The notes: a model not told the origin generated them from the sequence alone. A stretch of 64,000 bases of DNA from Sphingobium sp. Leaf26 (GCF_001421665.1 NZ_LMKV01000033.1:1-64000), one strand, 5' to 3'. Numbered from the stretch's first letter, positions 8,201-15,793 are shown. A program made the numbers and translations.

Positions 8201-8750
8201 TCCCCTCTACCGGGTCCAGCCGCCTGCAGATTTCCACATAAAGCCGGTCCGGGAACAGCGCCTCCAGCCGCTCGACATAGGCGACCGCCGCGTCGGGCTG
8301 ATCCTCCGCAAACAACCGCGCCAGCGCACCCTCGCCCCCCGCCGTCAGCGCGATGACGCCGTCGGTCCGTCCCTCCAGTGCCTCGATCGTCACATGCGGC
8401 ACTTCCTCGACCGGCCGGTCCAGATGCGCCATCGACACGAGCGCACAGATATTGTCGTATCCGCCCGCATTCTGCGCATAGAGCGCGATCCAGTCATGCA
8501 CCGGCGGCGCGTTGGCGGGCCGCCCCGGCCGCAATATCCCCAGCATCGCGCCGATGATCGGCTGCACGCCCTCATCCTTGCATCCATCGGAAAAGGCCAT
8601 GGAGCCATACAGTCCGTTCCGGTCCGTTATCGCGGCGGCCGGGAAGCCCAAAGCCTTGGCCTGCTTGGCGATCTTCTTGGGATCGATCGCCCCTTCCAGC
8701 ATGGTGAAGGAGGAAAAAACGCGCAGCGGAACGAAAGGAGCATGAGGCAT
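5208..8750 (-). CDS. dnaE: DNA polymerase III alpha subunit (DnaE1)
   Basis: 1180 residues, full length for a DnaE1 catalytic subunit. Domains in order: PHP (about 1-275), palm/thumb/fingers with GPGRGSGAGSLVAW (about 359-372) and the catalytic MPDFDIDF motif (about 399-406), then helix-hairpin-helix and OB-fold regions toward the C-terminus. The length and N-terminus fit replicative DnaE1 better than error-prone DnaE2. The first PHP metal-binding motif, usually LHxH, reads LRVFSSFTMLEG, so this PHP domain has lost those histidines. The protein synthesises both strands in the replisome; proofreading would come from DnaQ encoded elsewhere. The start sits 140 bases from the divergent GGDEF gene. 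Confidence 0.96.
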   Translation of the reverse strand: MPHAPFVPLRVFSSFTMLEGAIDPKKIAKQAKALGFPAAAITDRNGLYGSMAFSDGCKDEGVQPIIGAMLGILRPGRPANAPPVHDWIALYAQNAGGYDNICALVSMAHLDRPVEEVPHVTIEALEGRTDGVIALTAGGEGALARLFAEDQPDAAVAYVERLEALFPDRLYVEICRRLDPVEGKAEPQLLDLAYDRGLPLVATNPTCFAEPHFHEAHDVMLCIADSAYVETPDRRTSSPDAWMKPVGEMKRLFEDLPEALANTLVVAQRCAIAAPKRKPILPSLAGDIEGEATMLRDQATVGLEARLAKAGIIGEEVRKPYFDRLKFETDIIIQMGFPGYFLIVADFIKWAKDHDIPVGPGRGSGAGSLVAWALTITDLDPLQLGLLFERFLNPERVSMPDFDIDFCETRRGEVIRYVQNKYGADHVAQIITFGKLKARAVLKDTGRVLQMSYGQVDRLAKLVPNHPTDPWTLERSLNGVAEFRAEYDNDNQVRRLIDYAMKLEGFPRHSSTHAAGVVIGDRPLQQLVPLYRDPRSDMPVTQFDMKYVEGAGLVKFDFLGLKTLSVLQKAVQLLAGRGVHVDLDTLAWDDEAVYELLQRGDTVGVFQLESEGMRKTLAAVRPTNFGDIIALVSLYRPGPMDNIPMFGRRKNGQEEIEYPHILLKPILEETYGIFVYQEQVMQAAQILAGYSLGDADLLRRAMGKKVKAEMDAQRSRFVEGCARSDIKPAKANELFDLIDKFAGYGFNKSHAAAYALLAYQTAWLKAHYPAEFYAGSMAFDIHLTEKLTVFVDDMRRMGLGCLAPDLNRSEADFTVEALPYEGEDKRLGFAVRYALGGLKGVGEKAMEQLVEERDKGGAFKSLDDFADRIEPRMLNRRQLESLAAAGAFDGIHADRAGVHAAAETILSVASSNAQARESGQGGLFGDAETPHADVRIPPHQAWTVADRMAQEKEAFGFYFSAHPVDRYKHLADARGAKSYGMVCQSPMPAPNAEGRSMTIMAAMVEDVRWRETKRGARYANATFSDQSGQFQASCFDEEACKAIEELSKDGDCALLIVELDRLPGEETPRVTVRGAEPFRAIASASRMALTVDIDTVQAVEALAKLLAGAGGGRSEVFLRAPVGDGRAARLFLGDQYSLGADQVDAIATIRGLSVHSFARMDVKADGYKTRTRRSGMRLVG

Positions 8751-8889
8751 CCGCCCAATCTAGGGATGCCGCGCGATTCGGCCCACCCCCCGCACGACGA
8801 AATCTGTGGGTAAAGCGGTCGGCCAACATCCCCGACGGTCGATATCCTTAACCCAATGCCAACTTGTCCGCATTAGGCTCGCCCGCATC

Positions 8890-10698
8890 ATGCGTCTGTC
8901 CACCATTACCAACTGGGCCTATGGGGCCACCGTCGCCCTGACCCTCGCCTCGGGGGCCACGATGTTGATGGCATCCGGCGCGGAAGAGCAGGAGCGCGCC
9001 GCCGTCGCCCAGCGCGCCACCTTCGATCAGGCCACCGCCACGCTGGAGGAGGATGTCTATCGCCTCACCGAACAGGCGCGCGGCTTCGTCATCAGCGGCG
9101 ATCCCAGCCATCTGATCGCCTATCGCCGCGAAAAGGAGGCGCTGCGTTCGGTTGAACAGCGCATCGCCCATCTGCGCGACGCCGGCGCCAATGAAGCTGA
9201 ACTGACCGCGCTGGGGCAGGCCCTCCACTGGTCCGACGCGCTGGCCGATGAACAGGACGCCGCTCTGCGCGCCGCACAATCGGGCGACGACAAGACCGGG
9301 CGCACGATCCTGTTCGGCGACGAATATGGCCGCGAGCTGGACCGCGTCGCCGCGCAGGTGGGCAAATTCCAATATATGCTGGACCAGCGCACCGACCATG
9401 TCGTGACCCGCGCAACCGACACCGCCCGCCAATGGCGCACCATGTCGGAAGTCATGCTCGGCATCACCGCCCTGCTGTTCCTGTGCGTCCTCTATTTCGT
9501 GCTGAAGCAGCGTATCCTGCATCCGGTCGTGCGCCTCAGCGACGTCGTCACCCGCCTCGCCGCGCAGGACTGGGATGCGATCCCGCCCGATAGCGCCCAT
9601 GTCGACGAGATTGGCGACATGGCGCAGGCGATCCGCGTCTTCCGCGAAAACGGACTGGAGCGGCAGCGGCTGGAGCAGGAGCGCGATACCGACCGCACCA
9701 TGCGCGATCTTCTGTCCCGCCTCACCCAGCGCTTGCAGGGCTGCGACAGCGTGTCCGACCTGGTGGAGGTCGTCCGCCGCTTCGCTCCCGAAATTGCACC
9801 CGATTTTCCCGGTCGCCTCTATATCCACGACAATCGCCGCAACGCGATGACCCAGGCCTGCGACTGGCTCTCACCGGCCTGGTCGCGCACGGAATTTCCG
9901 CCCTCGGCCTGCTGGGCGCTGCGCCGGGGCCAGACCCATCGACCGATCGGTGACATGGTCGACATTCCCTGCGATCATCTGGGCGGCACCGGCTCGGTCA
10001 GCACCATCTGCATTCCCCTCGCGGCGCAGGGCGAGAGCATCGGCCTGCTCTATTATGAAGAGCCGGCGCAGGCCAGCGCCAACAATCTGGAACGAACCGG
10101 CCAATATCTGGAGATGCTGGCCGAAAATATCGGACTGGCCCTCGCCAACCTGCGCCTGCGCGACGTACTGCGCGACATGGCCATGGCCGACGCGCTGACC
10201 GGCCTGCCCAATCGCCGCCAGTTCGACATATTGAACCAGACGCTGGTCAGCGAAGCCGAACGCAACCATTCGCCGCTTTCTTGCCTGATGGTCGACATCG
10301 ACCATTTCAAGCGGTTCAACGACAGTTTCGGCCATGATGCCGGCGATGCCGTGCTGCGCGCGGTCGGCACCGTGCTGGCCGATACGCTACGGGAAAATGG
10401 CCACGCCTTCCGTCTGGGTGGCGAGGAATTCGTTATCCTGATGCCGGGGTTCAGCCTCGATCAGGCGCTCGGCCGCGCCATCCAGATACAGCGCCGCATT
10501 CAGGATTTGCGGATCGAACATCGCGGCCGGGAACTGGGGGCGATCACCGCCAGCTTCGGCCTGGCGACCTTCCCCGATCACGGACGCGCCGACCGCCTGC
10601 TCCAGACCGCCGACGCCGCCTTGCTCCGCGCCAAGGCGGAAGGGCGCGATCGCGTGCTGGTCGCCACCGTCCGCGATGGTGCCTCGGCCGCAGCCTAG
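8890..10698 (+). CDS. Membrane diguanylate cyclase with HAMP, GAF-like and GGDEF domains
   Basis: 602 residues from the ATG at 8890, which places a membrane helix right at the N-terminus (TNWAYGATVALTLASGATML). A periplasmic helical sensor of about 150 residues follows, then a second helix (VMLGITALLFLCVLYFVL, about 195-212), a HAMP linker, a GAF-like region (about 265-430) and a C-terminal GGDEF domain. The active-site loop is GGEEF at 510-514, so cyclase activity making c-di-GMP from two GTP is expected. The inhibitory RxxD site five residues upstream reads RENG (501-504), so product inhibition may be lost. No EAL domain is present. Its TAG stop lies in the end of an intergenic repeat. Confidence 0.9.
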   Translation: MRLSTITNWAYGATVALTLASGATMLMASGAEEQERAAVAQRATFDQATATLEEDVYRLTEQARGFVISGDPSHLIAYRREKEALRSVEQRIAHLRDAGANEAELTALGQALHWSDALADEQDAALRAAQSGDDKTGRTILFGDEYGRELDRVAAQVGKFQYMLDQRTDHVVTRATDTARQWRTMSEVMLGITALLFLCVLYFVLKQRILHPVVRLSDVVTRLAAQDWDAIPPDSAHVDEIGDMAQAIRVFRENGLERQRLEQERDTDRTMRDLLSRLTQRLQGCDSVSDLVEVVRRFAPEIAPDFPGRLYIHDNRRNAMTQACDWLSPAWSRTEFPPSACWALRRGQTHRPIGDMVDIPCDHLGGTGSVSTICIPLAAQGESIGLLYYEEPAQASANNLERTGQYLEMLAENIGLALANLRLRDVLRDMAMADALTGLPNRRQFDILNQTLVSEAERNHSPLSCLMVDIDHFKRFNDSFGHDAGDAVLRAVGTVLADTLRENGHAFRLGGEEFVILMPGFSLDQALGRAIQIQRRIQDLRIEHRGRELGAITASFGLATFPDHGRADRLLQTADAALLRAKAEGRDRVLVATVRDGASAAA

Positions 10699-10801
10699 AG
10701 CGCGCTGCGTCAAATCCGACGCAGGTCGCGGGCTCTGGTTCTTTGTTTTCGCATCCTTTTGAGCGAAAAACCGGTTCCCACTTTTCCGCACGATGCTCTA
10801 G
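10695..10801. repeat. Intergenic repeat of about 107 bp with CTAGAG/CTCTAG ends
   Basis: The unit is bounded by CTAGAG and its inverse CTCTAG. It contains an internal TGCGTCaaatcCGACGCA hairpin and the segment GAAAAACCGGTTCCCACTTT, which I recognise as common in alphaproteobacterial intergenic repeats. It fills the whole gap between the GGDEF gene and lolD and supplies the TAG stop of both genes, one from each end. It may also end transcription from both sides, although there is no long T-run. Confidence 0.75.
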
Positions 10802-11475
10802 GCGCTCTCCAGCACCCCTTCATGCAGCCGGACGACCCGGTCCATTTTCTGCGCCAGCCGTTCATTATGAGTCGCGACCAGCGCAGCCGATCCTTCCTCG
10901 CGCACCAACCGCAGGAACTCGGCCAGCACTACGTCCGCGGTCCGCTCGTCCAGATTGCCGGTCGGCTCGTCCGCCAGCACCAGCGCCGGCCGATTGGCCA
11001 GCGCTCGCGCCACGGCCACGCGCTGCTGCTCCCCGCCCGACAACTGGCTCGGCCGATGGTCCAGCCGATGGCCCAGCCCCAATGACGTCAGCAGCGACTC
11101 CGCCCGCGCCTTGGCCGCCGGCATCTCCGCGTCGCGGATTACCTGCGGCAGGATCACATTTTCGGTCGCGTTGAAATCGGGCAACAGATGATGGAACTGA
11201 TAGACGAAGCCCAGCGCATCACGGCGCAGGCGGGTACGCCCGTCATTGTCCAGCTTCGCCGCTTCCTCGCCGGCGATGCGAATCGACCCGTCGAACCCGC
11301 CCTCCAGCAGGCCGACCGCCTGCAACAGGGTGGACTTGCCCGAACCCGAAGGCCCCAGCAGGGCCACGATCTCGCCCGGCCCGACGTTCAGGTCCACGCC
11401 ACGCAATACGTCGATGGTGACGCCGCCCTGCTTGAAGCTGCGGGCGAGGCCCGTGACCTTGAGGATATCATTCAT
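10798..11475 (-). CDS. lolD: Lipoprotein-releasing ABC transporter ATPase LolD
   Basis: 225 residues, normal for LolD, from the ATG at 11475. It has Walker A GPSGSGKST, signature LSGGEQQRVAVARAL, Walker B ALVLADEPT and the H-loop VATHNE. The Q-loop region FVYQFHHLLPDF is typical of the LolD/MacB group. Together with the LolC/E-type permease it extracts lipoproteins from the inner membrane and hands them to LolA. The start lies inside the permease gene (8-base overlap), so translation is probably coupled. Its TAG stop is provided by the flanking repeat. Confidence 0.95.
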   Translation of the reverse strand: MNDILKVTGLARSFKQGGVTIDVLRGVDLNVGPGEIVALLGPSGSGKSTLLQAVGLLEGGFDGSIRIAGEEAAKLDNDGRTRLRRDALGFVYQFHHLLPDFNATENVILPQVIRDAEMPAAKARAESLLTSLGLGHRLDHRPSQLSGGEQQRVAVARALANRPALVLADEPTGNLDERTADVVLAEFLRLVREEGSAALVATHNERLAQKMDRVVRLHEGVLESA

Positions 11476-12718
11476 AGCGCAGCACCTGCACGGGATCGGT
11501 GTTGGCGGCCTTGAAGGCCGGATACAGCGTGGCAAGGAAGCTGAACACCAGCGCCATGCTGCAAATGGTGACGATTTCGACCGGGTCAGGTTTGGACGGC
11601 AGCTCGGTCAGGAAGCGGATAGTGGGATCCCACAAATTCTGCCCGGTCACCAACTGGACGAAATTCACGACACTCTGGCGGAAAAAAAGGAAGGTGAAAC
11701 CGACGATCATGCCGGTCACCATGCCCAGCGTACCGATCGTCACGCCGACCGTCATGAAAATCTTCACCAACCCGACCCGGCTCGCGCCCATCGTCCGCAG
11801 GATCGCGATGTCCCGCGTCTTGGCGCGCACCAGCATGATGAGCGAGGACAGGATGTTGAACACCGCCACCAGCACGATGATGGACAGGACGACGAACATC
11901 GCCACCCGCTCCACCGCCAGCGCCTCGAACAGCGATGCGTTCATCTGCCGCCAGTCGGTCACGACGGCCCGGCCTGCGACCTTGCCGGCCAGCGGTTCCA
12001 ATATCTGGCCCACCTTGTCGGCATCGACCGTCTCGATCTCGATCATGCCGACCTTGTCGCCCAGCAACAGCAATGTCTGCGCATCCTCCATCGGCATCAC
12101 GACCATCGCCTTGTCATAGTCGTAGACGCCGACCTCGAAGATGGCGGCGACCTGATAGGCAACCTGCCGCGGCACCGTGCCGAACGGCGTGGAGCGGCCG
12201 GCGGGATTGATGATGGTCAGGCTGTCGCCCAGTTGGATACCCAGATTTTCCGCCAGCCGCGACCCGACGCCGATCTTGCCGCCATTGGCGACCAGATTGT
12301 TCATATTGCCGGCCAGTATCTTGCTCTTCAACGTCTTGTTGCTGCGGATATCAGGCACGGTCATGCCGCGCACCAAAATCGCCTCCACCCGCCCGTCGAA
12401 GGTCGCGAGCAGCGGCTGGTCGATCATCGGCGTGGCGCTGGTGACGCCCGGCGTGGCCTTGGCCTCCTTCAGGATCGACTGCCAGTCGGGCAGTCGCCCG
12501 CCATAGCCCTGCACCACGGCATGGCCGTTCAGGCCGACGATCTTGTCGAACAGCTCGGCGCGAAAGCCGTTCATGACGCTCATGACGATGATGAGCGCGG
12601 CGACACCCAGCATGACCGCGACCAGGCTGATGCCGGCAACGAGGAAGATGAACCCCTCGCCCTTGCCCGGCAGCAGGTAGCGCTTGGCGATCATGCGTTC
12701 GTAACGGGATAGAATCAT
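11468..12718 (-). CDS. lolC: Lipoprotein-releasing ABC transporter permease (LolC/LolE)
   Basis: 416 residues from the ATG at 12718 (MILSRYERMIAKRYL). The layout is that of the FtsX/LolC family: an N-terminal membrane helix (FIFLVAGISLVAVMLGVAALI), a large periplasmic domain, then three helices in the last 160 residues, ending LYPAFKAANTDPVQVLRYE, the family signature end. Only one permease gene is present beside lolD, as is usual in alphaproteobacteria, so it probably works as a homodimer; whether to call it LolC or LolE is open. It is first in a two-gene operon. Confidence 0.93.
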   Translation of the reverse strand: MILSRYERMIAKRYLLPGKGEGFIFLVAGISLVAVMLGVAALIIVMSVMNGFRAELFDKIVGLNGHAVVQGYGGRLPDWQSILKEAKATPGVTSATPMIDQPLLATFDGRVEAILVRGMTVPDIRSNKTLKSKILAGNMNNLVANGGKIGVGSRLAENLGIQLGDSLTIINPAGRSTPFGTVPRQVAYQVAAIFEVGVYDYDKAMVVMPMEDAQTLLLLGDKVGMIEIETVDADKVGQILEPLAGKVAGRAVVTDWRQMNASLFEALAVERVAMFVVLSIIVLVAVFNILSSLIMLVRAKTRDIAILRTMGASRVGLVKIFMTVGVTIGTLGMVTGMIVGFTFLFFRQSVVNFVQLVTGQNLWDPTIRFLTELPSKPDPVEIVTICSMALVFSFLATLYPAFKAANTDPVQVLRYE

Positions 12719-12996
12719 GTGGCGCGGACGGCCCTTCGATGATGGTTTAAGGCCGGGTCTAGGGATCAGCCGGCATAACGGCAAGCATTGCCCGATTGTT
12801 GCATCGCCGCCACAGGGCCGGACCGAAAATCACAGTGGCCCGATTTTGCAAGTGACAGCGGCCTGCTCCAGTCATAGCAAGGCTTCGGAAGCACAGGTAA
12901 AAGGCCGTGGTTCAGGGATACTGCATCCCGCTTCGAGCTTAGGGGGCTGAGAAGCGGTCGAGGCAGGCCAAGGGGGAGACGAGCAATCGTCCATTA
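12719..12996. other. Gene-free stretch, possible small RNA on the plus strand
   Basis: No credible protein gene lies between the start of lolC and the terminator at 12997. The lolC promoter and leader must be here on the minus strand. The terminator at its right end faces plus-strand transcription, yet no plus-strand gene precedes it, so a short non-coding transcript is plausible. I do not recognise 6S, SRP, tmRNA or RNase P signatures. The rest of the gap, 13040-13150, shows nothing I can interpret. Confidence 0.35.
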
Positions 12997-13039
12997 AGCA
13001 CCCGGATCATGAAAACATGATCCGGGTGCTTTTTATTTA
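12997..13039 (+). terminator. Strong rho-independent terminator
   Basis: A perfect 15-bp stem (AGCACCCGGATCATG and its complement) with an AAAA loop is followed by TTTTTATTT. It faces the plus strand and ends whatever transcript comes from the gene-free stretch to its left, upstream of hsp20. Confidence 0.9.
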
Positions 13040-13153
13040 TCCTGTCCTATCCCGCTCTTTTCTTGCATCTTTATGACTGTTCCTGTGCCGCCCTGTAAAA
13101 AGGTGACGACTTTTCGATAGGATCGGGAACGCGCAACTTAACGTCGAGACCTG

Positions 13154-13175
13154 CGGGAAATATGCGAAGTTAAGC
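13154..13175 (+). repeat. 22-bp element upstream of hsp20, also found upstream of ppdK
   Basis: The core GGGAAATATGCGAAGTTAAG, plus one base each side, is identical to the minus-strand sequence at 39981-40002. Here it lies 27 bases before the -35 of the heat-shock promoter and 146 bases before the hsp20 start. In both places it points toward the downstream gene. Function unknown; a shared regulator site or short repeat is possible. Confidence 0.6.
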
Positions 13176-13201
13176 TGGCATTTTCCAACATCGCGACCGC
13201 T

Positions 13202-13229
13202 CTTGAAACTGCCTGCGACGCGACCATAT
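13202..13229 (+). promoter_or_regulatory. Sigma32-type heat-shock promoter of hsp20
   Basis: The -35 element is CTTGAAA (13202-13208) and the -10 element CCATAT (13224-13229), separated by 15 bases. This fits the RpoH consensus. Transcription would begin near 13236, giving a leader of about 85 bases before the hsp20 start. Confidence 0.75.
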
Positions 13230-13235
13230 CCATGC

Positions 13236-13321
13236 TCGTCCAGCCGCCGCATGGGGCCGGACCTATCATCGCCGGATGCCACTACCGGGTCCGGCCTGTT
13301 CATTTTGCTCTTTGGGAGATT
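13236..13321 (+). promoter_or_regulatory. ROSE-like RNA thermometer in the hsp20 leader
   Basis: The leader ends in TTTTGCTCTTTGGGAGATT, where TTGCTC can pair with the GGGAG ribosome site. That pairing is the hallmark of alphaproteobacterial ROSE elements, which block translation of small heat-shock genes at low temperature. Upstream in the leader, GGCCGGACC and GGGTCCGGCC can pair to form a longer stem. The exact 5' end depends on the inferred promoter. Confidence 0.7.
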
Positions 13322-13792
13322 ATGACAATGCGTGGTTTCGACCTCACCCCCTATCGCCGCTCCACCGTCGGCTTCGATCGTCTGTTCGACCTGATCGAAA
13401 ACAACGCCCGTCTGGCGCAGGGCGACAATTATCCGCCCTTCAACATCGAACGCCTGTCGGAAGACCGTTATCGCGTGACGCTGGCCGTCGCCGGCTTCCG
13501 GCCGGAGGAAATCGACATCACCGCCCAGCAGAACCTGCTCCAGGTCATCGGGCGCAAGGATGACGCTCCGTCGGCGGATCGGTCCAAATTCCTCCATGTC
13601 GGCATCGCCAACCGCAGTTTCGAGCGCCGTTTCGAACTCGCCGATTTCGTCCGCGTCGAAAAGGCCGACCTTGCCGATGGCCTGCTGACCATCGAACTGG
13701 TCCGCGAAGTGCCCGAAGCGATGAAGCCCAAGAAGATCGCCGTCAACGGCGGTCAGCTTATCGACATCAACAAGGACCGCGACGCCGCCTGA
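13322..13792 (+). CDS. Small heat-shock protein, Hsp20/IbpA family
   Basis: 156 residues from the ATG after GGGAG. The alpha-crystallin domain spans about 35-130: YPPFNIERLSEDRYRVTLAVAGF, then GRKDD, SFERRFELADFV and ADGLLTIELVREVPE, the expected beta-strand pattern. The short N-terminus (FDLTPYRRSTVGFDRLFDLI) matches the IbpA class. It holds unfolding proteins in a refoldable state for DnaK/ClpB. Control is probably double: a sigma32 promoter and a ROSE-like leader. It is monocistronic, with its own terminator. Confidence 0.95.
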   Translation: MTMRGFDLTPYRRSTVGFDRLFDLIENNARLAQGDNYPPFNIERLSEDRYRVTLAVAGFRPEEIDITAQQNLLQVIGRKDDAPSADRSKFLHVGIANRSFERRFELADFVRVEKADLADGLLTIELVREVPEAMKPKKIAVNGGQLIDINKDRDAA

Positions 13793-13814
13793 TCACGGCA
13801 TCGGTGCAATTAAG

Positions 13815-13848
13815 AAGGGCGCGCACCGCAAGGTCCGCGCCCTTTTTT
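13815..13848 (+). terminator. Terminator of hsp20
   Basis: A 9-bp perfect stem (AAGGGCGCG / CGCGCCCTT) with a 12-base loop is followed by six T residues, 22 bases after the hsp20 stop. The oppositely oriented kup gene ends just beyond it, but the T-run favours plus-strand use. Confidence 0.85.
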
Positions 13849-13867
13849 GCTGCTCTGTCGGCAAGCG

Positions 13868-15793
13868 TCAGATTTCGACCTGACTGCCCAGTTCCACCAC
13901 CCGGTTGGTGGGCAGGCGGAAAAACTCCATCGCGCTTTCCGCGTTGCGCAGCATCCAGGCGAAGATCTTCTCCCGCCACAGCGGCATCCCCGGCTTGGCC
14001 GACGGGAGCAGCGTCTGGCGCGCGAGGAAGAAGCTGGTGTCCATCATCTTGAACGCCTGACCACAGCCGGTCACATTCTTGAGCGCGGCCGGCACGTCCG
14101 GTTCCTGCATGAAGCCATATTGCAGCACCATGCGGAAGAAGCCTCGCCCCAGATCCTCCAGCTTGCACCGCCCGTCATCCTCGACAAACGGCACATTCTT
14201 GATCTTGACCGTCAGCAGGATGACCCGCTCATGCAGCACCTTGTTATGCTTCAGATTGTGAAGCAGCGCATGGGGAACACCGTCAGGCGTGGAGGTCATG
14301 AACACGGCCGTGCCCGGCACGCGCACCGCGCTGTTGGCGGCGGACGCCACGAACACCGGGATCGGCATGGCGGCCTCGCGCAGTCGATCCTGCACCAGCC
14401 GGCGCCCGCGCGACCAGGTGGTCAGCAACGTGAAGATGATGAAGCCGATCAGCAGCGGGAACCAGCCGCCATCCGGCACCTTGGTCAGGTTGGCCGCCAG
14501 ATAGGCGCCATCGACCAGATAGAATATGGTGAGCACAGGGGCGGCATAATACCATTTCCAGTGCCACAGGCGGTACAGCACGACCGTCAGCAGCACATTG
14601 TCGATGAACATCGCGCCCGTAACCGCAATGCCGTAGGCGGCGGTCAGGTTGGACGATGTCTGGAACACCAGCACCAGAAGGATGACCATCACCATCAGCC
14701 CCCAGTTGATCAGGGGGATATAGATCTGCCCGGCGGTCGACGCGCTGGTATGCTCGATCCGCAGGCGCGGCATGAAACCAAGCTGGATCGCCTGCTGCGT
14801 GACGGAGAAAGCACCCGATATCACGGCCTGCGACGCGATGATCGCAGCCAGCGTCGCCAGCACGATCAGCGGCAATTGTCCCCATTGCGGGGCGAGGTTG
14901 TAGAAGGGGCTGTGCAGCGCTGCCGCGCCTTCCCGGAACAGCAGCGCGCCCTGTCCCATATAGTTCAGCATCAGCGCCGGCAGAACGAAGGCAAGCCAGG
15001 ACACACGGATCGGATTGCGCCCGAAATGCCCCATATCGGCATAGAGCGCCTCGGCCCCCGTCACCGCCAGCACCACCGAACCCAGCGCCAGAAATGCCGG
15101 CAACGGGTCGGTGACGAAGAACATCACCGCCCAATAGGGGTTGAAGGCATAGAGGATGCCCGGCGTCTTGATGATCGAGATCACGCCCAGCGCCGCGATC
15201 GTGATGAAATAGATCAGCATGATCGGGCCAAAGAATGCCGCGACCCGGTTCGTCCCAAGACCCTGTATCCAGAACAGGCCGAGCAGGATGATGACCGCGA
15301 TCGGCAGGATCGCGGGCGCCAGCGCCGGATTATAGACGGTCAGGCCCTCCACCGCCGACAGCACCGACACGGCCGGCGTAATCATCGAGTCGCCGTAGAA
15401 CAGCGCCGTCGCGAACACCCCCAGCAGCACGATGCCGCGCGACCAGCGCTGTGTCTTGGTCTGGCCGTTGATCAACGCCAGCAGCGCCAGGCTGCCGCCC
15501 TCGCCCTTGTTATCGGCCCGCATGATGATGCTGACATATTTCAGCGTCACCACCAGCATCATCGACCAGAACATCAGGCTGATGACGCCCAATATATGGT
15601 CCGGGTCCAGCGTCAGGTGATGATGCCCATGGAAGGTTTCGCGAAAGGCATAGAGCGGGCTGGTGCCGATATCGCCGAAGACGATACCGATTGCGCCCAC
15701 GACCAGCTTTACCGTCGCCTTTTGCCGTGCATGTCCATGACCGCCTTCTTCCTCATGGGAATCCGCAGCGGTAACGGGAAGGAGGTCAGCCAT
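13868..15793 (-). CDS. kup: Low-affinity potassium uptake protein Kup
   Basis: 641 residues, standard for Kup/Trk-D potassium permeases. The N-terminus is His/Glu rich, followed by the family motif GIVFGDIGTSPLYAF near residue 36-50. About twelve membrane helices fill the first 450 residues (YGDSMITPAVSVLSAVEGL, LTGAEALYADMGHFG-like stretches), and a cytoplasmic C-terminal domain ends ELGSQVEI. It imports potassium with protons at the inner membrane. No strong ribosome site is visible before the ATG. It is a single gene between hsp20 and the ccm cluster. Confidence 0.95.
   Translation of the reverse strand: MADLLPVTAADSHEEEGGHGHARQKATVKLVVGAIGIVFGDIGTSPLYAFRETFHGHHHLTLDPDHILGVISLMFWSMMLVVTLKYVSIIMRADNKGEGGSLALLALINGQTKTQRWSRGIVLLGVFATALFYGDSMITPAVSVLSAVEGLTVYNPALAPAILPIAVIILLGLFWIQGLGTNRVAAFFGPIMLIYFITIAALGVISIIKTPGILYAFNPYWAVMFFVTDPLPAFLALGSVVLAVTGAEALYADMGHFGRNPIRVSWLAFVLPALMLNYMGQGALLFREGAAALHSPFYNLAPQWGQLPLIVLATLAAIIASQAVISGAFSVTQQAIQLGFMPRLRIEHTSASTAGQIYIPLINWGLMVMVILLVLVFQTSSNLTAAYGIAVTGAMFIDNVLLTVVLYRLWHWKWYYAAPVLTIFYLVDGAYLAANLTKVPDGGWFPLLIGFIIFTLLTTWSRGRRLVQDRLREAAMPIPVFVASAANSAVRVPGTAVFMTSTPDGVPHALLHNLKHNKVLHERVILLTVKIKNVPFVEDDGRCKLEDLGRGFFRMVLQYGFMQEPDVPAALKNVTGCGQAFKMMDTSFFLARQTLLPSAKPGMPLWREKIFAWMLRNAESAMEFFRLPTNRVVELGSQVEI

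Noticed and set aside
7173..8813. 546-codon plus-strand frame opposite dnaE
   Set aside because: Arg/His/Gln-rich with no recognisable domain and fully within the dnaE coding region, so it is a shadow.
11246..12712. 488-codon plus-strand frame opposite lolC
   Set aside because: His/Asp/Gln-rich antisense reading of lolC without a ribosome site or domain.
12838..12870. Promoter for the suspected small RNA (TTGCAA ... CATAGC)
   Set aside because: The spacing is about 20 bases and the -10 is weak; not enough to support a promoter.
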